Origin: Bacteroidia bacterium | GTDB taxonomy: Bacteria > Bacteroidota > Bacteroidia > M30B66 | NCBI GenBank assembly: GCA_019695235.1 | Contig: JAIBAI010000005.1 | Location: forward strand, 1-64,000 | DNA length: 64,000 nt | Reading direction: 5' to 3' | Part shown: piece by piece, positions 17,813 through 27,584 of the stretch | Numbering within the stretch: position 1 is the stretch's first letter | Layout of the letters: every line of letters starts with the position of its first letter | The notes under the pieces: model-generated | What the model saw: only the letters and a program-made list of their open reading frames with translations | Databases searched by the model: none | Told to the model about the DNA's origin: nothing | Translations under genes and position numbers: made by a program

Positions 17813-20647
17813 TCACAATTTCATTGACACAGAAAGTGAAACTGTTCTTCCAAATGAATAATTGAAGATTTTATTGTCCTTTATTTCGTCGTACTTTTTG
17901 TTGCTATCCAAATCCATATAAAACAACTGATCTTCAGCAAACAAATCAGAAAGACCTAATTTAACGTCTATTTTTTTTCTGATTTTCATGCTCACCTGCA
18001 GATCAACGATTGTTCGGCCCTGCTCATAAATATCAGGTATGGCTGCATTACCGGCAAAGGCAATTCTACGACCTGAACGGTTCATCATCAGACTGGCACC
18101 CATCCCACTTTTCTCATCTGTATACTGAACCCCCGTATTAATCAGGTAGGGGCTTTGTCCTTGTAGTGGCCGACTTCCTGTGCCAGCAAGAGAAAACGAC
18201 GACATGTCAATTGCTGAATGAATCAAGGCAAAATTGCCGACGAATGTAATTTTAGAGAAAAATGATGTACCCCACTTTGCATCAAGTATGGCGAGTTGTT
18301 TCCTAAACTCTGCTTCCACTCCCCTATTCACTGCACGTGGAACATTCGCATAGCCGAATCTCCTGCTCCCGGCTCCTACATCAGGGTCGTTGATGTACTC
18401 AATTGCATTGGTGAATTGTTTGGCGAAAAGCGAAAATGAAACGACCTGGCCCGCCTCCGGGAAATACTCGTAACGCAGGTCGAAATTATGTATTGTCGCA
18501 ACGGTCAAATCCGGCCGCCCGGCAACTACATAATCAATATTAAAATCATAAAAAGCAAACGGTGCAATCTCACGTAACTCTGGTCTTGACAATGTTTTTG
18601 AAGCTGAAAAACGAAGATTTGTTTTTGCATTCAAAGCATAAGTAATGTTGAGCGAAGGCAACCAGTCATTTTTAAATAGTCGTACCTCCACCGGCTCTGC
18701 ATTTGCTGTTAGGGCATCCAGATTCTGCCGAAAAACTTCGTACCTGAAACCCCAAATGACCCGCATCTTCTCGAATAACTTTTGGTCTATCATCAGATAT
18801 GCCGCATTCACCGAATTGCCTGCCAGATATCTGTCATTCGGATTGGTCGCCTCTTCCATCATAAAATAACGTCCGTTCTGATATGTCATTCTTGATGGGT
18901 CAAAAATGGTATCAAGGCCCATTTCACGTATGTTTGCAGGCACACCAGCACCAGGCCTGAATACATACCCAAACTGCCTTGCCCTGAACTGTCGGGCGCG
19001 GTGCTGGCTAAAAAATCCTCCGCTGAGCTGGGCTGCAAAATCAGTGTTTTTTATTGCTGCAATTGGTATTGATATGTCTGCCGCAACACTTTTCATGTCT
19101 TCATTCAGACCCGAATAAAACCTTCCTGCCTGCTCTAACTGAACGTTTGAACCAATCTGCGCCCGATAAGGTTCATCCGGATTGTTCAACAACCTGCTGT
19201 ACGATACACGTCTGAAATCAGGAATGTCGCGCTGGATATTACTATACCCCGCTGTTGCACTAAGTTTTATATCCCAGATTTTTAATGTTTGTTCAGCCGA
19301 AAGCTGGCTCGAAAAAAGTTTGTTACCGGTATACCAGAAAGCTGTGTTCCGAATGGCTTGCGCACTGTTCGGATCGCTTAAATTGGTAGCCCCTGTGCGA
19401 ACAACCGTCTGGTCTTCACCATTTATGGTATAGCTGTTCTTCAAGCTTATTTTTGATTGTTTTCCAGGCCTTACTGCAAAATTCAACAACAAGCTGCTCA
19501 GTACCTCCTGTTTACTCAAACTGTCTTGTACACGGCTTAATACCTGGTTGTTATCCATAACATCGAAGGAGTTTCGCTCAACAGAAGAAAAACGATAGGA
19601 AGCAGCTCTGGAAGCCGCAAAAATTACACCCCCGTTTTTTTTGAATACCCTGAAGGGAAGACCTCCTGAGAAATGAAAACTGTGATTCAGGGGGGCAGTT
19701 GAACGTTGAAGTTGCCAGTTGTTTTTAAACGATTTACTGTAATCAAGTTTTCTTTGATCAGAAAGCGCAGCTGACTTAAATGACACCTGATCGGGAATTG
19801 CTTCCGGCAGTGCCCTGCTCCCATCCTCAAATCCAAGCCAGTCAGTCTTCCCCCTTGCTCCATGATGCATTGTTTTGCCTGTAGTTTGGGTATGATATGA
19901 CCCAGAAACTGACAGAGAAATAAATTTCTCCTCCGGTATATCACGGGTGCTGATTTGAATGAGTCCTCCGGCAAAATCTCCCGGAAGGTTAGGTGCTGCT
20001 GTCTTATATATCACCATATTATCAATGGTAGCAGCAGGAAACAAATCAAAAGAAAATGCCCTTCGGTCTGACTCTGTTGAAGGCAATGGAGCACCATTTA
20101 CATAAGCGGCATTGTAACGGTCATTAAGTCCGCGTATAACAGCATATTTATTGTCATGCACGCTAGCCCCTGAAACCCTTTTCAAAATGTCGGAAGCGGC
20201 ATTATCAGGCGTCTTCCGTATTAAATCAGCCGAAATGCCATCGCTAACAATTCCTGCATTCTTTTGTTCCATCAGTTGCATAGCAGTACTTGCCCGGTTG
20301 TATGAAGCTTCAACAATAAATTCTTTTAGTTGGGTGGCATTTGCTTCTAATTTTATATTTAAAACCGAATTCTCTCCTGGCTTAACCACAACAGACTCAA
20401 TAGTTTGTGTTGAATACGAAAGATACCTTGCCACAACACGATAACTTCCGGCCTGCAGTTTTAATAACTGAAAATTTCCGTCAATATCTGTGCCGGTGCC
20501 AAGTGTGGTACCATCTATGAAAACAGTAACGCCTATTAGCGCCTCACCATTTGCAGCATCTGTAACTTTTCCGCTGATACCTCCGGTTTGTGCGTTTATC
20601 CCCAAACAACCTAATGTTATTTGTATCAGGAGAAGGATTTTCTTCAT
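17813..20647 (-). CDS. TonB-dependent outer-membrane receptor
   Basis: 944 residues. In order: a signal peptide (ending INAQ); a carboxypeptidase-regulatory-like domain (GGISGKVTDAANGEALIGVTVFIDG, about 22-105); a plug domain with IRGLNDRYNAAYVNGAPLPS and PNLPGDFAGGLIQIST; then a long C-terminal 22-strand-type barrel ending FGRTVSLSVSMKL with the usual aromatic/hydrophobic last strand. It imports a ligand across the outer membrane using TonB/ExbBD energy. There is no SusD partner, so it is not a classical SusCD pair. The neighbouring T9SS beta-helix protein is the likely functional partner (inference). Confidence 0.92.
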   Translation of the reverse strand: MKKILLLIQITLGCLGINAQTGGISGKVTDAANGEALIGVTVFIDGTTLGTGTDIDGNFQLLKLQAGSYRVVARYLSYSTQTIESVVVKPGENSVLNIKLEANATQLKEFIVEASYNRASTAMQLMEQKNAGIVSDGISADLIRKTPDNAASDILKRVSGASVHDNKYAVIRGLNDRYNAAYVNGAPLPSTESDRRAFSFDLFPAATIDNMVIYKTAAPNLPGDFAGGLIQISTRDIPEEKFISLSVSGSYHTQTTGKTMHHGARGKTDWLGFEDGSRALPEAIPDQVSFKSAALSDQRKLDYSKSFKNNWQLQRSTAPLNHSFHFSGGLPFRVFKKNGGVIFAASRAASYRFSSVERNSFDVMDNNQVLSRVQDSLSKQEVLSSLLLNFAVRPGKQSKISLKNSYTINGEDQTVVRTGATNLSDPNSAQAIRNTAFWYTGNKLFSSQLSAEQTLKIWDIKLSATAGYSNIQRDIPDFRRVSYSRLLNNPDEPYRAQIGSNVQLEQAGRFYSGLNEDMKSVAADISIPIAAIKNTDFAAQLSGGFFSQHRARQFRARQFGYVFRPGAGVPANIREMGLDTIFDPSRMTYQNGRYFMMEEATNPNDRYLAGNSVNAAYLMIDQKLFEKMRVIWGFRYEVFRQNLDALTANAEPVEVRLFKNDWLPSLNITYALNAKTNLRFSASKTLSRPELREIAPFAFYDFNIDYVVAGRPDLTVATIHNFDLRYEYFPEAGQVVSFSLFAKQFTNAIEYINDPDVGAGSRRFGYANVPRAVNRGVEAEFRKQLAILDAKWGTSFFSKITFVGNFALIHSAIDMSSFSLAGTGSRPLQGQSPYLINTGVQYTDEKSGMGASLMMNRSGRRIAFAGNAAIPDIYEQGRTIVDLQVSMKIRKKIDVKLGLSDLFAEDQLFYMDLDSNKKYDEIKDNKIFNYSFGRTVSLSVSMKL

Positions 20648-20764
20648 CTTTAGAATTCTTTCAATTTTTTTCCGTGCGAAATTATTCCGGCAATAAAACC
20701 TCTTTGTTATGGCTGTTTTATCAAAAAAGCAAGCCTTTGTTAAGCTATTGTTTTTCCAGACACA

Positions 20765-20794
20765 TTGATTTCAGCCTTACTTGAGGTACATTTG
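20765..20794 (+). promoter_or_regulatory. Bacteroidota-type promoter for serS (TTG-N19-TAnnTTTG)
   Basis: TTG at 20765-20767 and TACATTTG at 20787-20794 are separated by 19 bp, matching the -33/-7 architecture known for Bacteroidota primary sigma factor promoters. The ATG of serS follows 14 bases later. Confidence 0.6.
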
Positions 20795-20808
20795 TATCAA
20801 AATTGATT

Positions 20809-22083
20809 ATGCTTCAAACATTATTTCTTAGAGAAAATAAGGCAACTGTCATTGAAGGTCTCAAAAAACGTGGCGGCCTGGATGTCAGCGAAAGAGTTGC
20901 CGATTTGCTAATGCTGGATGAAAAAAGACGTCAGACGCAACAGGAATTAGATACCCTGCTGGCGCGCTCAAATGAAATTGCCAGAGAGGTAGGTAATCTT
21001 TTCAAAGCAGGCAAAGCAGCAGAAGCAAATGAGTTGAAAGCAGAAAGTGCCCAAATAAAAGACCATGCAAAAACGCTTGAAGAGCAAATGGAAGCTGCGG
21101 AGAATGAAATCCGTAACATTCTCTTCACAATACCCAATGTGCCTAATGAACGCATTCAGTTTGGCAATGGTCCTGACGACAACGAAACGGTAGAAACCCA
21201 TGGCAGCACCCCTACCCTACCCGCCTCTGCCCTACCCCACTGGGAACTTGCACGCAAATACGACCTGATTGATTTTGAACTGGGTGTTAAAGTAACAGGT
21301 GCCGGATTTCCATTCTACAAAGGAAAAGGAGCACAACTGCAAAGAGCCTTGATATCGTATTTTCTAACCCGTGCAAATCAGGCCGGATACACTGAATACC
21401 AGGCTCCTTTACTTGTAAATGCTGATTCCGGATTTGGTACTGGTCAACTGCCTGACAAAGAAGGCCAGATGTACTTCGCGCCGGAAGATGGACTGTACCT
21501 AATTCCCACAGCCGAGGTCCCCATTACAAATATCTTCCGCGATGTTATTCTTAAGGCTGAACAGTTGCCGGTGAAGGCTTGTGGTTACACTCCCTGTTTC
21601 AGACGCGAAGCCGGCTCTTATGGAAAAGATGTGCGTGGCCTGAATCGCCTTCACCAGTTCGACAAGGTTGAAATTGTACAAATAGCCCACCCTGACCAAT
21701 CATATTCACTGTTGGAAGAAATGAGAGCACATGTCACCGGGCTATTAAAGGAGTTACAGCTCCCTTATCGTGTGCTGCGCCTTTGCGGTGGCGACATGGG
21801 ATTTGCATCCGCTTTTACCTACGACATGGAAGTGTTTTCTGCCGCCCAAGAAAAATGGCTTGAAGTGAGCTCCACCTCCAACTTCGAAGCGTTCCAGGCC
21901 AACCGCCTGAAGCTTCGTTTCCGTGAAGGTGATGCAAAACCTAAGCTGGCACATACCCTGAATGGTTCTGCACTTGCACTGCCTCGCATTGTGGCAGCCT
22001 TGCTCGAAAACAACCAAACCCCCGATGGAATTATTATTCCGGAGGTTCTCGTTCCTTTTACCGGTTTCTCAATTATACAATAA
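20809..22083 (+). CDS. serS: Seryl-tRNA synthetase
   Basis: 424 residues from the ATG at 20809; a TTG two codons upstream is also possible. The N-terminal tRNA-binding coiled-coil arm spans about residues 28-105 (RRQTQQELDTLLARSNEIA, KDHAKTLEEQMEAAENEI). Class II catalytic motifs include PTAEVPITN, motif 2 CFRREAGSYGKDVRGLNRLHQFDKVE, and motif 3 TLNGSALALPRIVAALLENNQ. It charges tRNA-Ser and tRNA-Sec-type acceptors in the cytoplasm. The next gene starts 5 bp after its stop and is probably read through. Confidence 0.96.
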   Translation: MLQTLFLRENKATVIEGLKKRGGLDVSERVADLLMLDEKRRQTQQELDTLLARSNEIAREVGNLFKAGKAAEANELKAESAQIKDHAKTLEEQMEAAENEIRNILFTIPNVPNERIQFGNGPDDNETVETHGSTPTLPASALPHWELARKYDLIDFELGVKVTGAGFPFYKGKGAQLQRALISYFLTRANQAGYTEYQAPLLVNADSGFGTGQLPDKEGQMYFAPEDGLYLIPTAEVPITNIFRDVILKAEQLPVKACGYTPCFRREAGSYGKDVRGLNRLHQFDKVEIVQIAHPDQSYSLLEEMRAHVTGLLKELQLPYRVLRLCGGDMGFASAFTYDMEVFSAAQEKWLEVSSTSNFEAFQANRLKLRFREGDAKPKLAHTLNGSALALPRIVAALLENNQTPDGIIIPEVLVPFTGFSIIQ

Positions 22084-22088
22084 AACCT

Positions 22089-24428
22089 ATGCGATACAAG
22101 GGCCTATATCATTGGGTTTTCACAGCCGCTTGCTTGCTGGTTTGCCTGCTACGACAACCACTTTCAGCCCAGGCAGAAGACCCAATGGGTCAAAATAACT
22201 TCTTCCATAATGCCCCTGTGCTAATGCCCGACAGTTCTTCGCTTGACAGTATGGCTTTCACTGATATTGATATATACGCAATAAACCTTGACACTTGTAC
22301 TGCCTATCGGTTCTTTTGGGGGTTTCGTGACACCAGTAGCTCACAATTTGCAATTCAATTCTCACTATACCACCAAAATGATACCCTACAGCCATTTTAT
22401 ACTGGTAAGGTAAAAAGAGACAATCGGCACACTTTTCAACTGAATGGTGCCGGTGCGTTTTATTTGAAAATGCATTTTCTTATCCCCGGAATTAATGGCC
22501 CTTACGGGGTGCTGCTGCGTGCCGATACCACCGAACATTTTGAGTGTAATAATATACCCGACCAGGCTATTTCACTCGGTCTTTCCGGTGAACTTGAATC
22601 TGTTTTAAGAGGCTTTGCAACCAGCGGCAACCCTGATGAAGACTGGTACTCGGTAACAGTACCACAATGTGGGGTCTTGCGGCTTGACCTTATGAATGCA
22701 GCATCACAACAAAGACTGGTGCTCTCTGTACTCAGTGAACAACAAGAACTGGTTAACAAAATCACTGCATCCGGCGAAGGTGAATCGGTTAATTTAACTG
22801 CACTTCTTAGCACCGGAAAATACTTTATAAAAATTGCTGATTTTGATACCTGTTGTGGAACAGGAAATGATACGGTATATAATTTCTCTCAAGACAAATA
22901 CATGCTTGTTTGGTCATTTGATACAAGCGATGAAAGCGAATGTAATAATCGTTTCGAGGATGCTTATTTACTACCCATTGGTACCGCTGTTCGTGCGAAA
23001 CTCAATGGTGTTGATTACAGGATGAGCGAGCAAGCCTGGGACCTTGACTATTTTAAATTAACTCCAAACAAATGCGGCGTGTTGTCGCTTTCGGCAACAC
23101 AGGTTCCGGCAGACCAGGCATTAGAGTTAACTGTTTATAATTCACGCAGGCAACAAATAGATTTTGCAGTTGCTGCTTGTCATGGCTGCAATGTATCGCT
23201 TTCTACCCTTACCGATGGAGAACCGGTTTATGTGAAAATCACAGAGTTTAATGGCTGCTGTTCAGGTAACAACGCCATTTATAACCTTTCAAACCAAAGC
23301 TATACCCTCAACTCAAGCTTCGACGATAGTGATATTTATGAATGTAACAATCAATTCAGTGATGCACATTCTATTGCAAACGATGGCGCTTTCAATTTTA
23401 AAATCAACGGACGCAATACCAACAACCGTCTGGGAGCGGCTGATCGTGATATATTCAAAATGACTTCAAATACATGCCGCGAAGCCCTTCTGAAAATTGA
23501 CCAGATTCCAGTGGGATTTGACCTGAAAGTGAAAGTAATTTCCGATTCCCTGAACCCTTCATCTGCATTAGAAGAAGAAGTTGTTAAAGGACCTGATAGT
23601 CTTTCATTGAGCGTTCAGGTTCCGCCAAATAAAACGTATTACCTAATAATTACCGAAGACGGCGAGAATGCCTTTAGTAACCAGATGATGCGCCTGAGGG
23701 TAAGCTGGTCAAATAAAGGACCTGAACCGCCTGTAATTACAGTAATTGGCGATACCAATATGTGTGAAGGAGATAGTGTAATACTGGTTTCATCAATAGC
23801 AGAAGGAAATAGCTGGAGCAATGGCGACAGCACCCAAACAATTGTAGTTAAAAACCCCGGAGAATATACAGATACAATCGGCAATTCAGGCGAGGCTTGT
23901 TACAGCATGTCGGCCCCCGTTCGGGTGCACTCGGTGAATGCCCCCACTGCTTCATTTACTATCATTGATGTTGAAGGCAGTACTGCATTTGTAAATACTT
24001 CTGTTGCCAGCTCAAATTATTTCTGGGACTTTGGCGATGGCAGTACTTCGTCAGAAAGAGACCCCTCACATAGCTATGCTACGCCTGGTAATTATCAGGT
24101 AAAATTGGTGGTAAGTAATAATTGCGGTCGCGATTCAATGGTAAAATCAGTAAATGTTACAGTAGGAATTTTCGATTTTGCAAACCAATCTCTGCTAATA
24201 TACCCACAACCCTCCAACGGAAGTTTTCAAGTAAAAAATCTCAGCTCCTCCCCTGCTTCATCCTGGTTCTATCAAGTGTTTGACAATAGTGGTAGAAGCA
24301 TTTTATCTGGCAAACAACCTAATGAACAAGGCCTTTTTAATCTAAACCTCCCCGATGGTTTTTACTTTTTGTTACTGACAAACGGCCCGGCCGAAAAGAA
24401 ACTCCCGCTTATGATTCGAAATCATTAA
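22089..24428 (+). CDS. T9SS-sorted secreted protein with three ECNN Cys-rich repeats and a PKD domain
   Basis: 779 residues with a signal peptide ending in LSAQA. Three tandem units start at ECNN (residues 152, 284 and 418; spacing 132-134). The first two complete units carry an internal CGVL and a CCG or CCS element, so the Cys set is repeated. The fold resembles pre-peptidase C-terminal-like beta sandwiches (for example SEQAWDLDYFKL), but the Cys pattern is distinctive. After them come an Ig-like segment (GDTNMCEGDSVIL) and a PKD domain (YFWDFGDGSTSSERDPSHSYATPGNYQV). The C-terminus is a Por sorting domain (YPQPSNGSFQVKNL, DGFYFLLLT). It is the second gene of the serS transcript and has no catalytic motif. 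Confidence 0.82.
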   Translation: MRYKGLYHWVFTAACLLVCLLRQPLSAQAEDPMGQNNFFHNAPVLMPDSSSLDSMAFTDIDIYAINLDTCTAYRFFWGFRDTSSSQFAIQFSLYHQNDTLQPFYTGKVKRDNRHTFQLNGAGAFYLKMHFLIPGINGPYGVLLRADTTEHFECNNIPDQAISLGLSGELESVLRGFATSGNPDEDWYSVTVPQCGVLRLDLMNAASQQRLVLSVLSEQQELVNKITASGEGESVNLTALLSTGKYFIKIADFDTCCGTGNDTVYNFSQDKYMLVWSFDTSDESECNNRFEDAYLLPIGTAVRAKLNGVDYRMSEQAWDLDYFKLTPNKCGVLSLSATQVPADQALELTVYNSRRQQIDFAVAACHGCNVSLSTLTDGEPVYVKITEFNGCCSGNNAIYNLSNQSYTLNSSFDDSDIYECNNQFSDAHSIANDGAFNFKINGRNTNNRLGAADRDIFKMTSNTCREALLKIDQIPVGFDLKVKVISDSLNPSSALEEEVVKGPDSLSLSVQVPPNKTYYLIITEDGENAFSNQMMRLRVSWSNKGPEPPVITVIGDTNMCEGDSVILVSSIAEGNSWSNGDSTQTIVVKNPGEYTDTIGNSGEACYSMSAPVRVHSVNAPTASFTIIDVEGSTAFVNTSVASSNYFWDFGDGSTSSERDPSHSYATPGNYQVKLVVSNNCGRDSMVKSVNVTVGIFDFANQSLLIYPQPSNGSFQVKNLSSSPASSWFYQVFDNSGRSILSGKQPNEQGLFNLNLPDGFYFLLLTNGPAEKKLPLMIRNH

Positions 24429-24435
24429 GCGGGAG
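24402..24435. terminator. Hairpin terminator between convergent genes
   Basis: CTCCCGCTTA-TGAT pairs with ATCATTAAGCGGGAG with one bulged base and a TCGAA loop. The stem begins inside the last codons of the T9SS gene. The downstream run on the plus strand is only moderately T-rich, so this may be a weak terminator or simply a 3' stabilising stem. Confidence 0.55.
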
Positions 24436-24459
24436 CCCCTAACGTTTATTTATTTCTGC

Positions 24460-25689
24460 TTACAATTTGCCCAGGCTGCTGGCCAATTGGCGATTGATTT
24501 CTTCAAGGAATTCTTCTGTGTGAAGATATTGCTCCTGACTAACCTTATCGCCATAAATGCAAATAGCAAGGTCTTTGGTCATTTTGCCGCTTTCAACAAC
24601 CTCAACACATACTTTTTCAAGTGTATGGCAAAAATTCATCAAGGCATCATTCCCATCTAATTTCGCCCTGTGCTGCAAGCCCCTTGTCCAGGCAAAGATA
24701 CTGGCAATGGGATTGGTACTTGTTTTTTTGCCCTGCTGGTGCATCCGGTAATGGCGTGTAACTGTTCCATGAGCTGCCTCGGCTTCCATGGTTTTCCCAT
24801 CCGGGGTAACCAATACAGATGTCATCAAGCCAAGTGAGCCAAAGCCTTGCGCAACGGTATCGCTTTGAACATCACCATCATAGTTTTTACAAGCCCAAAC
24901 AAAATTGCCACTCCATTTAAGTGCGCTTGCTACCATGTCGTCAATCAGGCGGTGCTCATAGGTAATTCCGGCAGTATCCATCTTTTCTTTGAACTCATTC
25001 AGGTAAATCTCCTGAAAGATATCCTTAAAGCGCCCATCGTATTTTTTAAGAATGGTGTTTTTAGTGCTCAGATACATCGGCCAGCCTTTTGAAAGCGCCT
25101 GATTAAAGCAGGCTCGGGCAAAGCCACGAATGCTCTCATCTGTATTGTACATGGCAAGTGCTACCCCGTCTCCCTGAAAATTGTAAACCTCACGCTCTTC
25201 ACGCTCACCATTCTCTGATTCAAAAATAATGGTCAACTTGCCCTTCCCTTTGGTCACAAAATCGGTCGCCCGGTACTGATCACCAAAGGCGTGACGACCA
25301 ATGCAAATCGGTGCTGTCCAGTTAGGTACCAAACGTGGAACATTACTGCAAACTATTGGCTCGCGAAAAACCGTTCCGTCAAGAATATTCCTTATAGTAC
25401 CGTTCGGACTTTTCCACATCTGTTTGAGATTGAACTCCTTAACGCGTTCTTCATCAGGTGTGATGGTGGCACATTTAATACCAACATTGTATTTTTTAAT
25501 CGCTTCGGCGGCGTCTATTGTCACCTGGTCATTGGTGGCATCCCGGTGTTCAATACCCAAATCATAATACTTTACATCCAAATCAAGATAAGGTAAAATG
25601 AGCTTATTCTTGATAAAGGCCCAGATGATGCGGGTCATTTCATCCCCGTCGAGTTCAACTACCGGATTGGCAACTTTTATTTTGGTCAT
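24460..25689 (-). CDS. icd: NADP-dependent isocitrate dehydrogenase (eukaryote-like class)
   Basis: 409 residues, the length of the homodimeric eukaryote-like NADP-IDH group and not the E. coli Icd type. Family landmarks: [16 protein letters not shown] at the N-terminus, the substrate loop [57 protein letters not shown] (metal-binding Asp) and [12 protein letters not shown] (NADP specificity region). It converts isocitrate to 2-oxoglutarate in the TCA cycle. It is monocistronic, ending convergent to the serS operon. A near-match to the -7 element (TAAATTCG at 25710-25717, minus) lies 20 bp upstream. Confidence 0.95.
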   Translation of the reverse strand: MTKIKVANPVVELDGDEMTRIIWAFIKNKLILPYLDLDVKYYDLGIEHRDATNDQVTIDAAEAIKKYNVGIKCATITPDEERVKEFNLKQMWKSPNGTIRNILDGTVFREPIVCSNVPRLVPNWTAPICIGRHAFGDQYRATDFVTKGKGKLTIIFESENGEREEREVYNFQGDGVALAMYNTDESIRGFARACFNQALSKGWPMYLSTKNTILKKYDGRFKDIFQEIYLNEFKEKMDTAGITYEHRLIDDMVASALKWSGNFVWACKNYDGDVQSDTVAQGFGSLGLMTSVLVTPDGKTMEAEAAHGTVTRHYRMHQQGKKTSTNPIASIFAWTRGLQHRAKLDGNDALMNFCHTLEKVCVEVVESGKMTKDLAICIYGDKVSQEQYLHTEEFLEEINRQLASSLGKL

Positions 25690-25826
25690 ACCTGCTAAAT
25701 TTTAAGGGGCGAATTTATCAAAAAGCGGCACGCAGAATAAATATTTATAGGCATTTGACTTCGTAACCTTCTCCTTTAAAATACGTTTCAATCTGAACAA
25801 TCTCATAGTGGGTTCAAACATATTCT

Positions 25827-25856
25827 TTTGATTTTCAATTTATTTCATTATTTTTG
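25827..25856 (+). promoter_or_regulatory. Bacteroidota-type promoter for the 25877 gene
   Basis: TTTG at 25827-25830 and TATTTTTG at 25849-25856, spaced 18 bp, match the -33/-7 pattern. The ATG at 25877 follows after 20 bases. Confidence 0.55.
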
Positions 25857-25876
25857 TTCCCCTTTTAGAAAAAAAC

Positions 25877-27208
25877 ATGCTTAGAACCCGGTACCCTGAC
25901 TTGTTTAAAGGCATTCTCTCCCTTGCCTTTGTTTCGATGCTTTCACCTCTTAGTTTGTCAGCTGCAACACCTGATACAAAAGAAGGTGATCCTATTATTC
26001 CATTAGTAATGACCCGCCTTCAACTATTGGGTGGCGCGGGTGCGGATGAAATGGTGGTATATATTGACAGTCGCGCAACCGACGGGTACGACATGATGTA
26101 CGATGCCTCTAAGCTTCCGGCAGGGGTGCCAGGGGTGCCGAATATATTCAGCCAGATGGGAGAAGATGATTTCTCTATTAATGCATTGGGAACATTCACC
26201 AATGACAAAGAAGTAGCTATTACCCTGAATATTACTAAAGCAGGTGCATATAAAATTACACTTCTTGAACTGCTTAATTTAGAACCCACCACGGTTGTCT
26301 ATTTCGAAGATCGGCTGAACAACAAGTTCTACAACCTCCGGATGGAAACAGTGCTGAATTTTAACTTTGTTATTGGCCGTCTTGAAGATCGTTTTTACCT
26401 GCATTATTACCTGCCCGCTCAGGTGAGTGCTGTAAGTGAATCTTGCCGTCAGAACGATGGAGTGGTTAAATTCAACAACCCTTCAGCCAATCCTTGGGAT
26501 GTATCGTTACTTTCTGCCGACGGACTTACTGAGCTTGCAAAGGCTGAAGATGTTATTGGCGAACATTTATTTGTAGGCCTTGAAGATGCAGATTACAACC
26601 TGAGCATTGTAAAGAAAGCCGATGGTTATGCTCAAATGTTGCCTGCTACAGTAAATGCGGCAGTAGCAATTGATGCTGCATTTGATGCCCCTGCAGAACC
26701 TGTGATGGCCGGCTCAACAGTTTCGTTTTTCGCACATCAGACAGATTCTTCTATTGCCTACAGCTGGGATATGGGCGACGGTACAATTCTTACCGGAAAC
26801 GATACAATACAGCATATTTATACCGCACCTGGCGTGTACAATGTATCATTGCTCATGAGTGCAAACGATTGTTCAAATGCTTCACAAGCTTCGGTAGTAG
26901 TGATTCCTGATGTTGTTACAGCGCTTAAAACGCCAGAAACTAAAAATTCAGCGCTTTTCGAACTTTTCCCCAATCCGGCAAATGAAATTCTTTCTATTCG
27001 CTTAAACAGCAAAAGCGCAGGTAAAATCGAATGGCTTCAGATTGCTGATGTTCAGGGCCGGATTGTTCACCGTGAATATGTTGCCGGATATTTTGAGCCG
27101 CAACAACTCTTGTCTATCCCCGTGAAACACCTTGTGTCAGGCACCTATTTTATTTCTCTTATTGGAGATGCCGATTTGGCTACCCAGCCATTTGTTCTCC
27201 GTCATTAA
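25877..27208 (+). CDS. T9SS-sorted secreted protein with PKD domain
   Basis: 443 residues. A signal peptide ends around SLSAA. The next 150 residues (GGAGADEMVVYIDSRATDG, LNITKAGAYKITLLEL, TTVVYFEDRLNNKFYNLR) resemble the beta-rich region that precedes sorting domains in large Bacteroidota surface adhesins. A PKD domain follows (IAYSWDMGDGTILTG, YTAPGVYNVSLLMS), then a Por sorting domain (LFPNPANEILSIRL, DVQGRIVHREY, SGTYFISLIGD, PFVLRH). It is probably a surface or extracellular structural protein. It is monocistronic, with its own promoter and a strong terminator. Confidence 0.8.
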   Translation: MLRTRYPDLFKGILSLAFVSMLSPLSLSAATPDTKEGDPIIPLVMTRLQLLGGAGADEMVVYIDSRATDGYDMMYDASKLPAGVPGVPNIFSQMGEDDFSINALGTFTNDKEVAITLNITKAGAYKITLLELLNLEPTTVVYFEDRLNNKFYNLRMETVLNFNFVIGRLEDRFYLHYYLPAQVSAVSESCRQNDGVVKFNNPSANPWDVSLLSADGLTELAKAEDVIGEHLFVGLEDADYNLSIVKKADGYAQMLPATVNAAVAIDAAFDAPAEPVMAGSTVSFFAHQTDSSIAYSWDMGDGTILTGNDTIQHIYTAPGVYNVSLLMSANDCSNASQASVVVIPDVVTALKTPETKNSALFELFPNPANEILSIRLNSKSAGKIEWLQIADVQGRIVHREYVAGYFEPQQLLSIPVKHLVSGTYFISLIGDADLATQPFVLRH

Positions 27209-27227
27209 TACCTGACTTCTTCTTTTT

Positions 27228-27251
27228 AAACCGGCTTCGCGCCGGTTTTTT
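27228..27251 (+). terminator. Intrinsic terminator of the 25877 gene
   Basis: AAACCGGC (27228-27235) pairs with GCCGGTTT (27241-27248) around a TTCGC loop, followed by a continuing T run. It lies 20 bp after the stop codon. Confidence 0.85.
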
Positions 27252-27473
27252 TATGCATTTTCCGGAACAAATGCTCTGAAAATTTCACAGCATCCCGGTA
27301 CAAATAGCGGCATTCACAAACATTTTACTTGTGAGCACCCTTACGTTTGATTTCCTCTTTATTCTCTAATGCCCGGAGCACCGGAAGTTTACTGTCGGAT
27401 AGTCGGCAGTGCCGAAAAGAAATAAAAAATATTCTGCTGTATGGTTTGTATTCCTACAAATGCATCCGTTTTC

Positions 27474-27510
27474 TTTGCATGAGATGCAAAAAATTTGCAT
27501 CTCATGCAAA
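27474..27510. repeat. Perfect 17-bp inverted repeat with nested half-palindromes
   Basis: TTTGCATGAGATGCAAA (27474-27490) and TTTGCATCTCATGCAAA (27494-27510) are exact reverse complements separated by AAA. Each arm is itself TTTGCAT-N3-ATGCAAA, so the same 7-mer occurs four times in 37 bp. It can form a cruciform, or two tandem operator-like sites. There is no T tract after it, so it is not a standard terminator. Confidence 0.9.
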
Positions 27511-27584
27511 AGCACCTGTTCAGCTTATTCGTAACTTGGTAGTGGCGGGGGCCCGGTGGTCCCCCTAATAATAATGTATCCTGG

